A stretch of DNA of 64,000 bases, from assembly GCF_002741075.1 (NCBI RefSeq), contig NZ_CP016634.1, forward strand, positions 760,501 to 824,500. Direction: 5' to 3'. Positions within the stretch are counted from its first letter, which is position 1. Each line of letters starts with the position of its first letter. The notes under the pieces were generated by a model. That model was not told the DNA's origin and made no database searches. It worked only from the letters and a program-made list of their open reading frames with translations. The position numbers and the translations under genes were made by a program. The DNA is from Pseudomonas putida. Lineage in GTDB: Bacteria; Pseudomonadota; Gammaproteobacteria; Pseudomonadales; Pseudomonadaceae. This document shows, one piece after another, positions 54,484 to 63,401 of this stretch.

Positions 54484-55524
54484 CTAGGACCGTTCACCCT
54501 CGTAATTGTCCAGGGTGTCCCGAGCAATTTCCCTCCCCAGGGCAATCAGTTCTGGTGCCTTGTAGAACTCGAAGAACCGGCAGACCCGCTTGGGCACGTT
54601 GATCAGCACGTCTGGCGGATAGCCGGCAATCTTGTACTGGGCCAGGGAGGTCTGCATGACCTCGAAGCTCTGGTTGATCAGATCGAGCAATGACGCAGGC
54701 CCAACGTTATCGACAATGAAAGAGCCGGTGGCGGACCTGGGTGCGCCGCCACGTTCGGGGGTCGCCGCCGGTTGCTGGCCTTCCGGGTCTGCAGGTTCGC
54801 CAAGCCAGGGGTCGCTCGAAGTCAGACCCTCTGCGACGATCTCCTGCTCGATGCGTATCAGTTGTTCGGCTGGTTTACGGCGAAAGGGCAGGCGTGAGCC
54901 CAGCGAGCTGATGACGGCATCGAAGCGCATCTTGAACGCCGCTGGCCGCTCGATCACCGGCAATTGGTATTGCTTCTGGTTGGTGGCGTTGAGATTGACG
55001 GCGATGATCAGGTCGCAATGGCTGGATACCACCGGGACGATCGGCAACGGATTGAGAATGCCACCGTCGACCAGCATGCGGTTGCCCTGCATCACCGGCG
55101 TGAACAGGCTGGGGATCGCCGCCGAGGCTCGCATCGCCTGGTGTAGGCAGCCTTCCTGAAACCAGATTTCCTGTTGGTTGGTGAGGTCCGCTGCCACCGC
55201 TGTGTAGGGGATGGACAGTTGCTCGATGTTCACCTCGCCGACGATCTTGCGGATCTGGCCGAACACCTTGTCGCCACGAATCGCGCCCAGGCGAAAGCTC
55301 ACATCCACCAGGCGTAGCACGTCGAGATAGTCCAGGCTCTCGATCCAGCTGCGGTATTCGTCCAGCTTTCCGGCGGCGTAGATGCCGCCAATTACTGCGC
55401 CCATCGAACAGCCGGCGATGCACGCGATCTCGTAGCCGCGCCGCTCTATCTCTTCGATCACGCCGATATGCGCATACCCTCGCGCACCCCCCGATCCCAA
55501 TACCAATGCCACGCGTTTGCTCAT
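54484..55524 (-). CDS. Patatin-like phospholipase (RssA/NTE family)
   Basis: A 346-residue patatin-fold protein. It has the oxyanion loop GSGGARGYAHIGV (residues 10-22), the nucleophile serine in the G-x-S-x-G motif GCSMG (about 38-42) and the aspartate in VDGGILNP (about 152), so the Ser-Asp dyad is intact. It resembles RssA of E. coli, where the gene is next to rssB; here rssB is 52 kb away. It probably hydrolyses membrane lipids or acyl esters at the inner face of the membrane. Confidence 0.85.
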   Translation of the reverse strand: MSKRVALVLGSGGARGYAHIGVIEEIERRGYEIACIAGCSMGAVIGGIYAAGKLDEYRSWIESLDYLDVLRLVDVSFRLGAIRGDKVFGQIRKIVGEVNIEQLSIPYTAVAADLTNQQEIWFQEGCLHQAMRASAAIPSLFTPVMQGNRMLVDGGILNPLPIVPVVSSHCDLIIAVNLNATNQKQYQLPVIERPAAFKMRFDAVISSLGSRLPFRRKPAEQLIRIEQEIVAEGLTSSDPWLGEPADPEGQQPAATPERGGAPRSATGSFIVDNVGPASLLDLINQSFEVMQTSLAQYKIAGYPPDVLINVPKRVCRFFEFYKAPELIALGREIARDTLDNYEGERS

Positions 55525-55681
55525 GACCGTCCCCTACTGCTGTGCAACCATGGTCCAACAATGCACTCATTGCTGCCTGTGCTTCAATCTAGACCGCGCT
55601 GGGCTACGCTGAGCAGGGCACTTTTCGTTTGCCCAAGCGTCGAACGGCCACTCTTTTGTTCAAACTTGAGGTTACTGACTG

Positions 55682-55960
55682 ATGAAAGCCTGGATCTGCC
55701 TTCCCTTGATCGCCCTTGTCCTCACTGGTTGCGCGGGCAAGACGGCGTACCGTGACAGCTGTGCGACTCAGCTCGATGCTGCATGGAAGGAGCTGGACTT
55801 GGCCAAGGCCGAAGGTTTTGCCGGCACCGTCAGCTATTCCAAAGCGCTTTCGCTGTTGACCGGTGCCAAGACCCAGCAGCAGTTCGAGGCCTTCGAAGGC
55901 TGCAGTCGCAAGGCTGAGAAGGCACGTTTCTACATTCGTGAGTCCCGCGCGGGTCGTTGA
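55682..55960 (+). CDS. Small uncharacterised lipoprotein
   Basis: A 92-residue protein with lipoprotein signal MKAWICLPLIALVLTGC (lipid-anchored Cys17), followed by a helical body with two further cysteines (DSCATQL and EGCSRKA) that could form a disulfide. No family function is known. It precedes the CHAD protein gene by 14 bases and is probably co-transcribed with it. Confidence 0.75.
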   Translation: MKAWICLPLIALVLTGCAGKTAYRDSCATQLDAAWKELDLAKAEGFAGTVSYSKALSLLTGAKTQQQFEAFEGCSRKAEKARFYIRESRAGR

Positions 55961-55974
55961 CCCAGGAGAGCTGT

Positions 55975-56742
55975 ATGGCCGCTATGCTCGATCATGTCAT
56001 CGCCCAAGTGCTGACCTTGCAGGTCCGTCTGCTGGCTTGTCGGGAGCGGCTGGCGGGCGATGTCGACAGCGAAGCGCTGCACGACCTGCGCACGACACTG
56101 CGACGCTTGCGTAGCCTGCTGCGGCCTCTGCGCGGGCTGCCCGGCGTACAGCAGTTGGAAGAGGCGGCAAGGGCCCTGGGGGGGCTTACGACCCCCTTGC
56201 GTGACCGCGAGGTGCTGGCGGCCCATCTGATCAGCCAAGGGCACGAGCAGGCCGGGGCGCGTCGCCTGGAGGGCAGGGCGGGCATCTTCGCCAGCGTGGC
56301 TGTCAGCCGTCAGCTCTCCCGGGTGCTGGAAATCATCGATACCTTTCCATTGTTCCTGCGGGCCTGTGCACGCGAAGGCTTGACCAGTGGCCTGGGCAAG
56401 CGCATCGACAAGCGTCTGGCCAAACAATGGCGCATGCTCCAAAAGGCATTGGCCGATCCCAGCCACGACCGTCATCGTTTGCGCCTGCTGATCAAGCGGG
56501 TGCGCTATGGCGACGAGGCGTACCCCCAGCTGGAGCACGCCGGAAAAAAACTGCAACGCTTGCTCAAGCGCGCTCAGGGGGACCTAGGCGATTGGCACGA
56601 CCGTGTGCAGTGGCTTTTGTTGGCGCGTGATCACGCCGATTTGGCGCCGTTCAGGGAGGCATGGGAGCGCGAACTGGATGAGGCCGAGCAGAAGGCTGAC
56701 GTTACCCTGGAGGCTTTGCAGGCAGCTTTGGCGCGTCGATAG
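55975..56742 (+). CDS. CHAD-domain protein
   Basis: A 255-residue all-helical CHAD protein, rich in conserved His, Arg and Lys (LHDLRTTLRRLRSLLRPLRG near 43-62, DRHRLRLLIKRVRYGDEAYP near 168-187, LGDWHDRVQWLL near 208). CHAD domains bind inorganic polyphosphate through such basic helices. No CYTH or other catalytic domain is fused to it. ATG 55975 with AGGAGAG eight bases upstream decides the start. Confidence 0.82.
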   Translation: MAAMLDHVIAQVLTLQVRLLACRERLAGDVDSEALHDLRTTLRRLRSLLRPLRGLPGVQQLEEAARALGGLTTPLRDREVLAAHLISQGHEQAGARRLEGRAGIFASVAVSRQLSRVLEIIDTFPLFLRACAREGLTSGLGKRIDKRLAKQWRMLQKALADPSHDRHRLRLLIKRVRYGDEAYPQLEHAGKKLQRLLKRAQGDLGDWHDRVQWLLLARDHADLAPFREAWERELDEAEQKADVTLEALQAALARR

Positions 56743-56862
56743 CCTTAGGGAATGGCCATTATGCGGGCTGCCAGTCGCGCACAGGCTGGCTAAGATCCGG
56801 GGCATGTTTCTGACACGGGCCGCCCCGTGCCAGCCGATCAAGCCCTTGTGCAGGAGCCAAAC

Positions 56863-57660
56863 ATGAATTTCACGCAGTTGCTGAGCGCGGTGCGCGAGTG
56901 TCCCGAATCTGTCAGCGTGCCGGCCAGTTGGGGCCAGGGGCGCGCGGTGTTTGGGGGGCTGATGGTCGCGCTGATGCATGAAGCAATGCGTGCCAAGCTT
57001 GGCCAGGGGCGTCCGGTGCGGTCGTTGGCCATCACCTTTGTGGGGCCGGCGGCGCCTGAGGTGCCAATCAGTTTCGAGGTCGAGGTGTTGCGTGAGGGCA
57101 AGGCCGTCAGCACGCTGCTGGGGCGCGCCGTGCAGGAAGGGCAGGTGGTGACGCTGGTGCAAGGCAGCTTCGGGGATGGCCGGCCTTCAGCGATCGAGGT
57201 CAAGGCACAGCCTGCCGTGGACATGAAGCCGCTCGAGCAGGCGGCCGCCGAACTGCCTTGTATCAAAGGCGTAACGCCTGAGTTCATGCGTCATGTGGCA
57301 TTGCGCTGGGCCATTGGCGGTCTGCCCTTCAGCGGCAACACCGATCGCCGTATGGGCGGCTGGGTGCGCCTGCGCGATATGGCCGACGAGCCGGTGAACG
57401 AGGCGCACCTTCTGGCGTTGGTCGATGCCTGGCCACCCAGCCTGCTACCGCATCTGAAGCAACCCGCGGCAGGCAGCACCTTGACCTGGACGATCGAGTT
57501 CGTCCAGCCAGCACCCAAGCTGTCGACCTTGGACTGGTGTCGCTACTGTGTCGAGACTGAGCACGCCCGTGATGGCTACGGGCATGCCTCGGCCGCCCTG
57601 TGGACAGCCGAGAATGAGCTGATTGCCTTGAGCCGACAGACCGTGACGGTGTTTGGTTAG
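56863..57660 (+). CDS. Hot-dog-fold acyl-CoA thioesterase
   Basis: A 265-residue double hot-dog protein (N-terminal half about 1-115, C-terminal half about 150-265) of the TesB-like thioesterase family. RAVFGGLMVALMHEAM near residue 27 and RSLAITFVGPAAPE near 55 are typical. The terminal GYGHASAALWTAENELIALSRQ segment matches the family end. Substrate chain length is unknown. The ATG at 56863 follows a GGAG-containing ribosome site. Confidence 0.8.
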   Translation: MNFTQLLSAVRECPESVSVPASWGQGRAVFGGLMVALMHEAMRAKLGQGRPVRSLAITFVGPAAPEVPISFEVEVLREGKAVSTLLGRAVQEGQVVTLVQGSFGDGRPSAIEVKAQPAVDMKPLEQAAAELPCIKGVTPEFMRHVALRWAIGGLPFSGNTDRRMGGWVRLRDMADEPVNEAHLLALVDAWPPSLLPHLKQPAAGSTLTWTIEFVQPAPKLSTLDWCRYCVETEHARDGYGHASAALWTAENELIALSRQTVTVFG

Positions 57661-57670
57661 GCCCTTGAAG

Positions 57671-58045
57671 CTAACGGTGATGCTTGTGGCGCTCGCGCCA
57701 GGCACGCCACCACGCACCGCTCAGCAGAAAACGCGGAAAGGTGATGAATTGCTCGGTCAGCAGGCGCTGCACGGCATCCTTGCGGCTGGCGAACGGTTCT
57801 GGTTGCTCGGCTTCCAGGCGATGCCCGTGGCGCTGCAAGCCCAGCCCCGCTGCCAAGGCGATGAGACCGATCGCCAGTTGGCTCAGGTCCAGGCCGAACA
57901 AGCCGCCGAGCACCAGCAGTGCGCCCAGGATGAACAGCGGGACGGCGATCAGATGCAGCACCAGATTGGTCGGGTGCCGGTGATTATGATGGTAGCCACG
58001 CCATTGCCAGGCGTGCAGATTGGGCAGGCGTTTATTCATGGGCAT
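57671..58045 (-). CDS. Mpo1-like/DUF962-type membrane protein
   Basis: A 124-residue protein with two hydrophobic segments (about 28-50 and 52-68). N-terminal histidines in WQWRGYHHNHRHPTNLVLH match the iron-binding pattern of the Mpo1-like family, which in yeast is a 2-hydroxy fatty acid dioxygenase. A His/Arg-rich tail (WRERHKHHR) closes it. Bacterial function is not established. It is convergent with the thioesterase gene, 10 bases apart. ATG 58039 is an alternative start. Confidence 0.65.
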   Translation of the reverse strand: MPMNKRLPNLHAWQWRGYHHNHRHPTNLVLHLIAVPLFILGALLVLGGLFGLDLSQLAIGLIALAAGLGLQRHGHRLEAEQPEPFASRKDAVQRLLTEQFITFPRFLLSGAWWRAWRERHKHHR

Positions 58046-58114
58046 TTCCTCTCAGTCATGCCCAAAGCTTAGTGTGGCCCTCGGGCGAGGGCCAATCGAG
58101 GCAGGTTATCGACC

Positions 58115-59593
58115 TTATAGCTTGAGTTGGCCGATGGCCTTGTTCAGCTCGCCTGCCAGGGTTGCCAGTTCGTTGCTGGTGGTGGCCGATCCGACGGTCT
58201 GCTGGACCGTTTCCTCGGTGACGTCACGAATGCTCACCACCGCCCGGTTCATCTCTTCGGCCACCTGGCTTTGCTGTTCGGCAGCGACTGCGATCTGTGT
58301 ATTGCTCTCGCGCATCTGTGCCACGGCGCTGGTGATCTCGAGCAACGCCTCGCCGGCTTCCCGGGCCTGCTTGACGCAATCGTCGGCCTTATAGGAACTC
58401 TCCTGCATGAAATCCACAGCATCGCGGGTGCCTGCTTGCAGAGCGGACACCATGCCGGTGATTTCATCGGTGGAAGTCTGCACGCGCTTGGCCAGATTGC
58501 GCACTTCATCCGCCACCACGGCAAAACCACGCCCCAGATCACCTGCCCGAGCCGCCTCGATGGCGGCGTTGAGGGCCAACAGGTTGGTTTGTTCGGCAAT
58601 GCTGTGGATGACGCTCACCACGCCGTTGATGCGCTGGCTGTCTTCGGCGAGCTGGCGAATCATCTCGGCGGTTTGCTGGACGCCGCTGGACAGGCCGGCA
58701 ATGGAGTCCTGCACACGACTGACCACCGCCTGGCCGCTGCCGGCCAGCGTATCGGCGGTCTGCGACAGGTCACGGGTGGCACCCGCGTGCTGGGCGATGT
58801 GATGGACTGTGGCGGACATCTCGTTGATGGCGGTGGCAGCCTGGTCGGTTTCGCTCTGCTGGCCGATCATGCCGTGGCGCACCTCGTCCATGCTCGCGGC
58901 CAGGCGTGCTGCGCCGCAGTCCAGTTGCGCAGCCGTGCGTGCGACCGTGCTGACCACGCGGTGGTAAGTGGCCTGCATGGCATTGAAGGCCCCGGCCATC
59001 TGACCGACCTCATCGCCACAGGACAGTGGCACTCGGGCTGACAGGTCACCCGTCTTCTCCACATGCAGCATCACGTCTTTGAGGGTGTTGAGCTGGCTGA
59101 GCAGGAAACGGATCAGCAACTGCGAAGCGCAGAGCATCGCCAGCATCAGCACCAGCACGCAGACCGCGTACTGGGTGAAGCGCTCGAAGAACACCTGGCG
59201 CAGGCTGGGGGATCCGGCCAGTACGGCGATGCGCTGCTCGCCTTGCTTGATCACCTGGGCGCCCAGCAAGGGATTGTCGCCCAGAATCCAGGCATGGGGC
59301 AGGGCGACCCAGCCTTGGGCATCGGCCAGGGCCTCGTGTGGCTGGTTGGCGATGATCGGCGTCTGGCCGGCCCGCCAGGTCACGGCCTGCGATGGCTGGG
59401 GAAGTGGCTGCCCTGCAGGCCAGGCCGCGATCAGTTCGGCCTGGGCTATCGCCAGGTTGCGCGCGCCTTCGGCCCTGGCTTGTTGCTCCAGGTACACCGC
59501 GTAGAGCACCAACAGCAGGGTCGTGACGAAGGCCACCGCGTTGACGGCCCAGAACTTGTACTTCAGGGAAATATTGCTAAGCCAGGCACCCAT
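58115..59593 (-). CDS. Methyl-accepting chemotaxis protein with short periplasmic domain
   Basis: A 492-residue chemoreceptor: TM1 (about 12-32), a small periplasmic domain (about 33-140), TM2 (about 142-165), HAMP (about 166-218, [21 protein letters not shown]) and a signalling domain with the tip [19 protein letters not shown]. It lacks the CheR-docking pentapeptide at its C-terminus (ends NKAIGQLKL). The ligand is unknown; the small domain has no recognisable Cache or 4HB signature. Confidence 0.86.
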   Translation of the reverse strand: MGAWLSNISLKYKFWAVNAVAFVTTLLLVLYAVYLEQQARAEGARNLAIAQAELIAAWPAGQPLPQPSQAVTWRAGQTPIIANQPHEALADAQGWVALPHAWILGDNPLLGAQVIKQGEQRIAVLAGSPSLRQVFFERFTQYAVCVLVLMLAMLCASQLLIRFLLSQLNTLKDVMLHVEKTGDLSARVPLSCGDEVGQMAGAFNAMQATYHRVVSTVARTAAQLDCGAARLAASMDEVRHGMIGQQSETDQAATAINEMSATVHHIAQHAGATRDLSQTADTLAGSGQAVVSRVQDSIAGLSSGVQQTAEMIRQLAEDSQRINGVVSVIHSIAEQTNLLALNAAIEAARAGDLGRGFAVVADEVRNLAKRVQTSTDEITGMVSALQAGTRDAVDFMQESSYKADDCVKQAREAGEALLEITSAVAQMRESNTQIAVAAEQQSQVAEEMNRAVVSIRDVTEETVQQTVGSATTSNELATLAGELNKAIGQLKL

Positions 59594-59681
59594 GGATAGG
59601 TCTTCTCTGAGTTGAGCGGAAACATTATTGGCAAGGTGCCATCATTGTGTCCGCTCGGCTCAGCGCCCGTCTTGATATGCG

Positions 59682-60500
59682 TCAACAAAGGCCGGTCCCG
59701 GTATCAGGCAACTGGAAGAACGCTCGGGAAGTCGCTGTGGTGTGGGCGGCGGTCTGCTCCGGGGTTTCCCCTCGGTGCAGCGCAACCTCTCGCAATACCT
59801 CAGGCAGGAAGGCCGGCTCGTTGAGGCCTTTCTTGGGCTTGGGGCGCAGGCTGCGCGGCAGCAGGTAGGGCGCGTCGCTTTCGAGCATCAGACGGCCTTC
59901 AGGAATGTTGCTCACCAGCGGGTGCAGATGGGTGCCGCGGCGCTCGTCGCAGATCCAGCCGGTGATACCGATGTGCAGGTCCAGGTCCAGGTAGGCGAAC
60001 AAGGCTTGGCGCTCGCCAGTGAAGCAGTGCACCACGGCCGCTGGCAGGTGGTCCCGATAGGCTTTGAGGATTTCCAGCAGCCGCGTGCTGGCCTCACGCT
60101 CATGGAGAAACACTGGCAGGCGTAGCTCGGCAGCCAGCGCCAGCTGAGCCTCCAAGGCTTTCTCCTGCTGTGGGCGAGGGGAGAAGTCACGGTTGAAATC
60201 GAGCCCACACTCCCCCACGGCGCGAACCCGTGCCTGGGCCAGCAGATCTCGCAGTTGGCGTTCGCTGGCGTTGTCCCAACGGCTGGCATCGTGAGGGTGC
60301 ACGCCGGCGGTGGCGAACAGGCGCAGGCTCTGGGGGTCGAGCTGCGAGGCGAGCGCCAGGGCCTTTTCGCTGACCTGAAGGCTGGTGCCGGTGAGCACCA
60401 TCTGCACAACGCCTGCCTGCACGGCACGTTCGACGACGGCGGCCTGTTGGTCATGGAAACTGCTGTTGGTCAGGTTGACGCCAATATCGATCAGTTGCAT
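59682..60500 (-). CDS. TatD-family metal-dependent hydrolase
   Basis: A 272-residue TIM-barrel nuclease-like protein. Metal ligands are spread as usual: DIGVNLT at the N-terminus (this group has N in place of the first His), [12 protein letters not shown] near 95-106, [10 protein letters not shown] near 128 and VVHCFTGE near 152. [11 protein letters not shown] near 205 gives the last Asp. TatD proteins act as 3' to 5' exonucleases or quality-control factors. It is divergent from the transglycosylase gene. Confidence 0.88.
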   Translation of the reverse strand: MQLIDIGVNLTNSSFHDQQAAVVERAVQAGVVQMVLTGTSLQVSEKALALASQLDPQSLRLFATAGVHPHDASRWDNASERQLRDLLAQARVRAVGECGLDFNRDFSPRPQQEKALEAQLALAAELRLPVFLHEREASTRLLEILKAYRDHLPAAVVHCFTGERQALFAYLDLDLHIGITGWICDERRGTHLHPLVSNIPEGRLMLESDAPYLLPRSLRPKPKKGLNEPAFLPEVLREVALHRGETPEQTAAHTTATSRAFFQLPDTGTGLC

Positions 60501-60623
60501 CTTTCTACCTCGTGCCGCGGGCCGGCCAGCATAGCAAAAAACGGGTAATTCGAAAGAAATCCCAGAACTTCAAGTGGTTGTCGTGGTCTTTTAGCGTCAT
60601 TTGTCATGGACGGACCTCGCTGT

Positions 60624-62066
60624 ATGACACCCGCTCCCAGCCCTCGGACAGGTTCTCGCATGCTGCGATCGCTGCTGATACCGCTGCTGCTTGTCGGCTT
60701 GACCCTGGCCGCACCGGCCAATGCCCGACTGCCGGGCCCCCAGCAGCATGTCCCGGCCAGCCAGGTCCGCGACCTTGCGCAGATCCGCAGCAGCAAGGTC
60801 CTGAGGGTCTTGGTCAACCAGAGTCGAAACAGCTCGGGAGAAGTCAAAGGCGAGCCGGTGGGGGTGGAATACCACCGCCTACGAGGTTTGGAGCACTACC
60901 TCAATGCCCGAGCCCAGGATGGTCAGCAGATCCGCCTCAAACTCATTCCACGCGCCAAGGAGCAACTGCTCGCCGCCCTGCAGCGTGGTGAGGGCGACCT
61001 GGCGGCCCCTGGGGAGTTGCTGGACCCGGCGTTGGTGCGTGGGGTCAGTGGCAGCGTCGCGGTTCGGGACCAGGTGCAGTTGATGCTGGTCGGGCGCAAA
61101 GGCGAGCGCAGTTTCCGCCGGGTGGATCAGTTGTCTGGGCGGACTGTCGCCTTGACCAGCGCCAGCGCCGCCGGCGCTATGATCACCCAGATCAATCAGC
61201 AGCTGGCGCTGCGCAAGCGGGCACCGATCAAGGTGGAGTGGGTCGATGCCAGCCTGGCGGTGGAAGATGTGCTGGAGATGGTCCAGGCGGGTATTTATCA
61301 CCTGACCGTGGTGGAGCGCCCGATCGCCGAACGGTGGGCCCGGGTGATGCCGCGTCTGCGCCTGGATTCGCGCGTGAGTCTGGGCCAGCCCCAGGCGATG
61401 CGCTGGTATGTGCGCCGTGACGCCAGCATGTTGCTCGCCACGGTGGATCGCTTTCTGGAAGGCTACCGCGTGCCGGCGAACCAGGACGCGGCCTTCGAGC
61501 GTATCTATCGCCGTCAGTATCGGGTGCATGACCCGCTGGCAAGAAAGGACCGCAAGCGTCTGGAGGCATTGCGCACGGTGCTGCAGAAGCATGGCGCTGC
61601 GCAGCAGATCGACTGGCTGAACCTGGCGGCGCTGGCATTCAAGGAGTCCACCCTCAATCCGGCGGCTCGCGGCGGGGGTGGCGCGCATGGTCTGATGCAG
61701 ATCACGCCGGCGGCGGCTCGCCGTGTGGGGGTGAACGACATCGCCTCGGTCGAAGGCAATGTGCAGGCCGGCGCCCGGTACCTGGCATTGATCCGCCGAA
61801 AGTTCTTCGCCAGCCCCCAGCTCAACGAGCGTGAGCGCATGGCGTTCATCCTCGCGGCCTACAACCTTGGGCCGGAGCGGGTCCAGGCCATGCGCGCCGA
61901 GGCGCGGCGCCGAGGGCTCAATAGTAATCAGTGGTTCTTCCAGACCGAGCGCATCGCCATGGAGCAGGTAGGCATGGGGCCGGTCAATTTCGTCAATAGC
62001 GTCAACAAATACTTCCTGGCATTCAATCGGCAGCGAGAATCGCTGGAGCGGGTGGCAAACCGCTGA
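60624..62066 (+). CDS. MltF-like lytic transglycosylase
   Basis: About 480 residues: a signal peptide (LLIPLLLVGLTLAAPANA), a periplasmic solute-binding-like domain (about 45-290) and an SLT lysozyme-like domain (about 320-460). The catalytic glutamate is in LAFKESTLNP, followed by GGAHGLMQITPAAARRVG and AAYNLGPERV. It cleaves peptidoglycan to form anhydromuropeptides. ATGs at 60606, 60624 and 60660 are all possible; the last starts directly at the hydrophobic core. No lipobox cysteine is seen, so it may be released or held by uncleaved signal. Confidence 0.87.
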   Translation: MTPAPSPRTGSRMLRSLLIPLLLVGLTLAAPANARLPGPQQHVPASQVRDLAQIRSSKVLRVLVNQSRNSSGEVKGEPVGVEYHRLRGLEHYLNARAQDGQQIRLKLIPRAKEQLLAALQRGEGDLAAPGELLDPALVRGVSGSVAVRDQVQLMLVGRKGERSFRRVDQLSGRTVALTSASAAGAMITQINQQLALRKRAPIKVEWVDASLAVEDVLEMVQAGIYHLTVVERPIAERWARVMPRLRLDSRVSLGQPQAMRWYVRRDASMLLATVDRFLEGYRVPANQDAAFERIYRRQYRVHDPLARKDRKRLEALRTVLQKHGAAQQIDWLNLAALAFKESTLNPAARGGGGAHGLMQITPAAARRVGVNDIASVEGNVQAGARYLALIRRKFFASPQLNERERMAFILAAYNLGPERVQAMRAEARRRGLNSNQWFFQTERIAMEQVGMGPVNFVNSVNKYFLAFNRQRESLERVANR

Positions 62067-62448
62067 CTGTCGAATTTATAGATGTACTGGCGCTGCTGGC
62101 GGGTACCGTCGCGGTATTGATCGAGGACGCAGGCCATTTCTCCCTGGACCGCTTAATCGCTCGTAACTGATCTACCCGGCTCAACATGAACCCCGCTTTC
62201 CAGGTGTGTTGGGACGCGGGTTTTTTCATTGGAAAGGGGGAGACCTGCGAAGGTCTTAGCGTTTAGCTGTCATTGGTACCTTGTAACTTATCGCTTCACG
62301 CTCTAGCATACCGACTGCGCCGATTTAAACAGCTACTTGCGGGGCGCGGGATAAGCCTTCGGGTCCATCCGAAATACCGCTAAAGCGCTGGTTCGGTGAC
62401 GCCTCCCACCGCTGCCCAGCGGGATTTGCGAGGCGCAGAGATATCTCC
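62067..62448. other. Noncoding stretch after the transglycosylase gene
   Basis: 382 bases without a convincing gene. It holds an imperfect terminator at 62189-62226 (ACCCCGC paired with GCGGGT, then TTTTTT). The remainder is mixed in composition, with no clear promoter before the next gene. Short minus-strand frames here overlap the transglycosylase and lack ribosome sites. Confidence 0.5.
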
Positions 62449-62757
62449 ATGAGTTGTCCACGTACCAGTGTCTGCCTGAGTCCATTGCCTGCCAGCCAGG
62501 CTTCCCGTACACCGCGCATCCTGCTCGGTGGCCAGCATCAACCCACGCTTTTACGCAACCTTGACGGCTTGTCGCGACGAAAGGGGCAGGCGCGTGCATT
62601 TCTGGTGCAGTTCGCCGAAACCTGCGATGGCTTCGCCCAATTTGGCAATGATCGTTTCGACCTTGCGGTGATCCAGGCGCCTTTGGCTGCAGACGCTGCC
62701 GAGGTCATCGGTCAATTGACTCGCATCGCGCGCCAGGGGTTGATCACCCGTCGCTGA
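62449..62757 (+). CDS. Hypothetical protein (DUF6231-like?)
   Basis: A 102-residue protein. The middle and end (RILLGGQHQPTLLRN, then GNDRFDLAVIQAPLAA) recall the nucleotide-fold core of small methyltransferase-like DUF6231 proteins, but the segment is short and the N-terminus is atypical. It could be a shortened member. The ribosome site is weak. It precedes greB by 87 bases on the same strand. Confidence 0.5.
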   Translation: MSCPRTSVCLSPLPASQASRTPRILLGGQHQPTLLRNLDGLSRRKGQARAFLVQFAETCDGFAQFGNDRFDLAVIQAPLAADAAEVIGQLTRIARQGLITRR

Positions 62758-62844
62758 GCCGCGTGTCGTCGGCGGCATTTTTCGCTAAGCTCGGTGCCCT
62801 CTGCTGGCGTGCGTCAGCGGGGGATGCACTGAGGAGAATGCCGC

Positions 62845-63324
62845 TTGAGCACCAACATCATCACCACTGAAGGTCATGAGGCTCTGAAGAAGGAGCTCGA
62901 TCACCTGTGGCGGGTCTATCGTCCTGAGATTACCCAAAAGGTCACGTGGGCTGCGTCCCTGGGGGACCGTAGCGAGAACGCGGATTACCAGTACAACAAG
63001 AAGCTGTTGCGGGAGATCGACCGCCGGGTCCGGTACCTGCGCAAGCGGCTTGAAGACGTCAAGGTGGTTGCGTATTCGCCCCAGCAAGAGGGCAAGGTGT
63101 TCTTCGGTGCCTGGGTGGAAATCGAGAACGATGAAGGCGAGGCGCTCAAGTTTCGGATCGTAGGATATGACGAAATCTATGGGCGCAACGACTACATCTC
63201 CATCGACTCGCCCATGGCGCGGGCGCTGCTCAAGAAAGAAGAGGGGGATGAGGTGGTGGTGAAGACACCCACAGGGGAGGCTACCTGGTACGTCAATCGT
63301 ATTCATTATGGGATTGATGGATAG
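62845..63324 (+). CDS. greB: Transcription elongation factor GreB
   Basis: A 159-residue Gre factor. The N-terminal coiled coil (about 1-75) has the acidic tip LGDRSENADYQY around residues 40-51, which reaches into the RNA polymerase channel and stimulates RNA cleavage. The FKBP-like C-terminal domain follows, with GRNDYISIDSPMARALLKK. The start is TTG at 62845, eight bases after GAGGAG. An out-of-frame ATG lies between, only one base from the ribosome site. Confidence 0.93.
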   Translation: MSTNIITTEGHEALKKELDHLWRVYRPEITQKVTWAASLGDRSENADYQYNKKLLREIDRRVRYLRKRLEDVKVVAYSPQQEGKVFFGAWVEIENDEGEALKFRIVGYDEIYGRNDYISIDSPMARALLKKEEGDEVVVKTPTGEATWYVNRIHYGIDG

Positions 63325-63370
63325 TGGGGCTGTGCTGCTTGAGAGCGGCGAGATTGAGGTTGTTCATCTT

Positions 63371-63400
63371 GGGGCCGGCGGCGGCCCATTGCAGGCTCAA
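63371..63400. repeat. REP-like sequence at the IS256-fragment junction
   Basis: GGGGCCGGCGGCGGCCCATTGCAGG reads in reverse as the tail of a REP unit (GCAATGGGCC then GGCCCC). It lies between the greB stop and the point where the transposase similarity ends, suggesting that the truncation took place within a repeat. Confidence 0.35.
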
Positions 63401-63401
63401 T

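Noticed and set aside
62023..62229. Short minus-strand frame after the transglycosylase gene
   Set aside because: Overlaps the end of a real gene, has no ribosome site and no similarity that I recognise.
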